64,000 nucleotides of DNA from an uncultured Myxococcales bacterium (lineage in GTDB: Bacteria; Myxococcota_A; Polyangia; Polyangiales; Polyangiaceae). The stretch lies in the NCBI GenBank assembly GCA_937902985.1, contig CALFNG010000207.1, forward strand, positions 1 through 64,000, read 5' to 3'. Under the pieces are notes generated by a model. It saw only the letters and a list, made by a program, of their open reading frames with translations, made no database searches and was not told where the DNA came from. Positions 62,416-64,000 of the stretch are shown here, piece after piece. Position 1 is the first letter of the stretch. Each line of letters starts with the position of its first letter. The position numbers were made by a program, and so were the translations under genes.

Positions 62416-64000
62416 TGCGGTCGCCTCGCTGCTCGAGAATCGTCCCGGGCTTCCTTGGCCTCGCGCTCGGGCTGACTTCGCCCCTCGCGCGCGCGCAGGT
62501 GATCGCGGCCGAACCGACGGCGCCCATCGAAGCGCCGTTCCCCGACGGGGCGCCTGCCGTCGAGACCCAGGTGGTGCTGCAGCTCGTCGTCGACGCGTCG
62601 GGACACGTCGAGTCCGCCGTGGCGGTGTCACGGGCACCCGCCGATGCCCCGGACTCGTTCGTCGACGCGGCCTCGAGGGCGGCGAAAGGCGCCGTGTTCA
62701 CCCCGTCGAGTCGCGACGGCCGCCCTGTCCGGTCTCGCGTCGAGTACGTCGTGGTGTTCCCCGCGCCCGCGCCCGCGCCCGCGCCTGTACCCGTGCCCGC
62801 GCCGCTCTCCACCAGCGAACAAGACGAGGGCTACGCTCAGGTCGTCCAGGTTCGCGGGATGGGGTGGTCATCGCCGCGGGGCATCGACGACGTTCGCATC
62901 AAGCGCGATCTGCTCGAAGCCTCTCCCCGGCAGCAGACGAGCGAGATGCTCTCGGCCGCCCCCGGGTTCTTCGTCGATCACGAAGATGGTGAAGGCCTCG
63001 GCAACGACGTGTACCTCCGCGGCTTCGACCTGGAGCACGGCTCGGGAATCGAGATGCGCGTCGGCAACGTCCCGATCAATAGCCCTCTCCACGTGCAGGG
63101 GCAGGGGTACGCCGACGCGAATTTCATCATCCCCGAGGTCGTGCGAAGCGTCCGCGTTCTCGAGGGCCCCTACGATCCCCGCCAGGGCGACGCCGCGATC
63201 GTCGGCAGCGCCTACTTCGACCTCGGCGTCGCGGATCGCGGCATGCAGGTCAAGACCACGTACGGCTCGTTCAACCAGTTGCGCATCGTGGGGATCGCCG
63301 CGCCCGAGGGGGCAGACGAGGAGACGTTCGCCGCGTTCGCGCTCCGCAGGACCGACGGCTTCGGCGAGAACCGCGCGAGCGAGTCGGGGTCGATGAACGC
63401 TCAGTACGGCATCGACGTGAGCTCGCGCGATCACCTGCGTTTGCTGGCCACCGCGTACGGTGCTCGCTCGACCTTGCCGGGGGTCGTGCGCAAGGCCGAC
63501 GTCGACGCGGGGGTCATCGGCCTCTACGACAGCTACCCGTTCTATACGCAGGGTCAGGGAGCGCAAGCGTCGCGGGTCATCTTCGGCGCCGACTTCGACC
63601 ACGTCGCGCGGAGCGGCGCTCGCTTCGAATTCGCTCCCTGGGTGATGTGGACGGGCTTTCGCGATCGCCAGAACTTCACCGGCAACATCTACAGCTCGCA
63701 GCTCGATCCGGACCTCGCCGGGGGCATGGGCGATCTCTGGGAAACGACGAACGCCGAGACCGCCCTGGGGATGACGTCGCGCTTCCACGGCGCGCCGTGG
63801 GTCGTCGGCTCGTGGTTCGAGGGCACGGCCGAACCGGGGGTCTATGTCCGCGCCGGGCACACGGATCAGACGAAGAGCCTCATCAGCCCGCAGACCCTGG
63901 AGCCGTGGGACCGTCGCCTCGACGCAGGACTGAGTACGCTCGACGCCGCGGCGTACCTGGATCTCGATCTCCGCTTCTGGAAGAAGCTCCGCGTCTCCGG
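62415..64000 (+). CDS. TonB-dependent receptor with N-terminal TonB-CTD-like domain (partial, runs off the window)
   Basis: VETQVVLQLVVDASGHVESAVAVSRAPADAPDSFVDAASRAAKGAVFTPSSRDGRPVRSRVEYVVVF, Pro/Ala linker, plug domain EMLSAAPGFFVDHEDGEGLGNDVYLRGFD; open to 64000. Confidence 0.88.
   Translation, partial: MRSPRCSRIVPGFLGLALGLTSPLARAQVIAAEPTAPIEAPFPDGAPAVETQVVLQLVVDASGHVESAVAVSRAPADAPDSFVDAASRAAKGAVFTPSSRDGRPVRSRVEYVVVFPAPAPAPAPVPVPAPLSTSEQDEGYAQVVQVRGMGWSSPRGIDDVRIKRDLLEASPRQQTSEMLSAAPGFFVDHEDGEGLGNDVYLRGFDLEHGSGIEMRVGNVPINSPLHVQGQGYADANFIIPEVVRSVRVLEGPYDPRQGDAAIVGSAYFDLGVADRGMQVKTTYGSFNQLRIVGIAAPEGADEETFAAFALRRTDGFGENRASESGSMNAQYGIDVSSRDHLRLLATAYGARSTLPGVVRKADVDAGVIGLYDSYPFYTQGQGAQASRVIFGADFDHVARSGARFEFAPWVMWTGFRDRQNFTGNIYSSQLDPDLAGGMGDLWETTNAETALGMTSRFHGAPWVVGSWFEGTAEPGVYVRAGHTDQTKSLISPQTLEPWDRRLDAGLSTLDAAAYLDLDLRFWKKLRVS

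Noticed and set aside
62762-62808. GCGCCC tandem repeat as an independent repeat element
   Set aside because: Codes for the Pro/Ala linker of the TonB-dependent receptor

Overview
High-GC chromosomal window. Gene content and lipoprotein style (DUF2378-like protein, many Asp/Ala/Gly-rich lipoproteins) suggest Myxococcota/Polyangia; this taxonomic call is an inference. Housekeeping and metabolic anchors: speA, the mutA-mutB-meaB operon, hrpA, fusA, truC plus a DTW-domain gene, an RND efflux pair, chrA, an M19 dipeptidase, a beta-lactamase/NamZ fusion, an ECF42-type sigma factor with its DGPF (YCII) partner, two hybrid histidine kinases and a TonB-dependent receptor that runs off the right edge. 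Accessory DNA is rich in gene remnants (integrase, DUF4397-like, thiolase, flavoprotein N-terminus, LysR C-terminus, histidine kinase, an IS66 transposase/GH94 chimera, a receiver domain, a DGPF fragment). Main candidates for something new: (1) a locus at 1.6-5.6 kb with an AMMECR1-like/alpha-alpha-toroid fusion, a YcaO enzyme and a convergent small ORF with 18-aa C-terminal repeats, i.e. a possible multi-core RiPP system; (2) a 44-bp-period array at 56250-56521 with invariant GCGACAT/TGTCGC arms and variable 13-nt and 18-nt spacers, starting where a receiver-domain gene is cut off; (3) two families of dispersed palindromic/inverted-repeat elements placed at or just after stop codons; (4) a frameshifted P-loop ATPase plus small partner gene next to a nucleotidyltransferase toxin-antitoxin-like pair. 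All calls come from reading the sequence and the supplied ORF translations; no database search was run.
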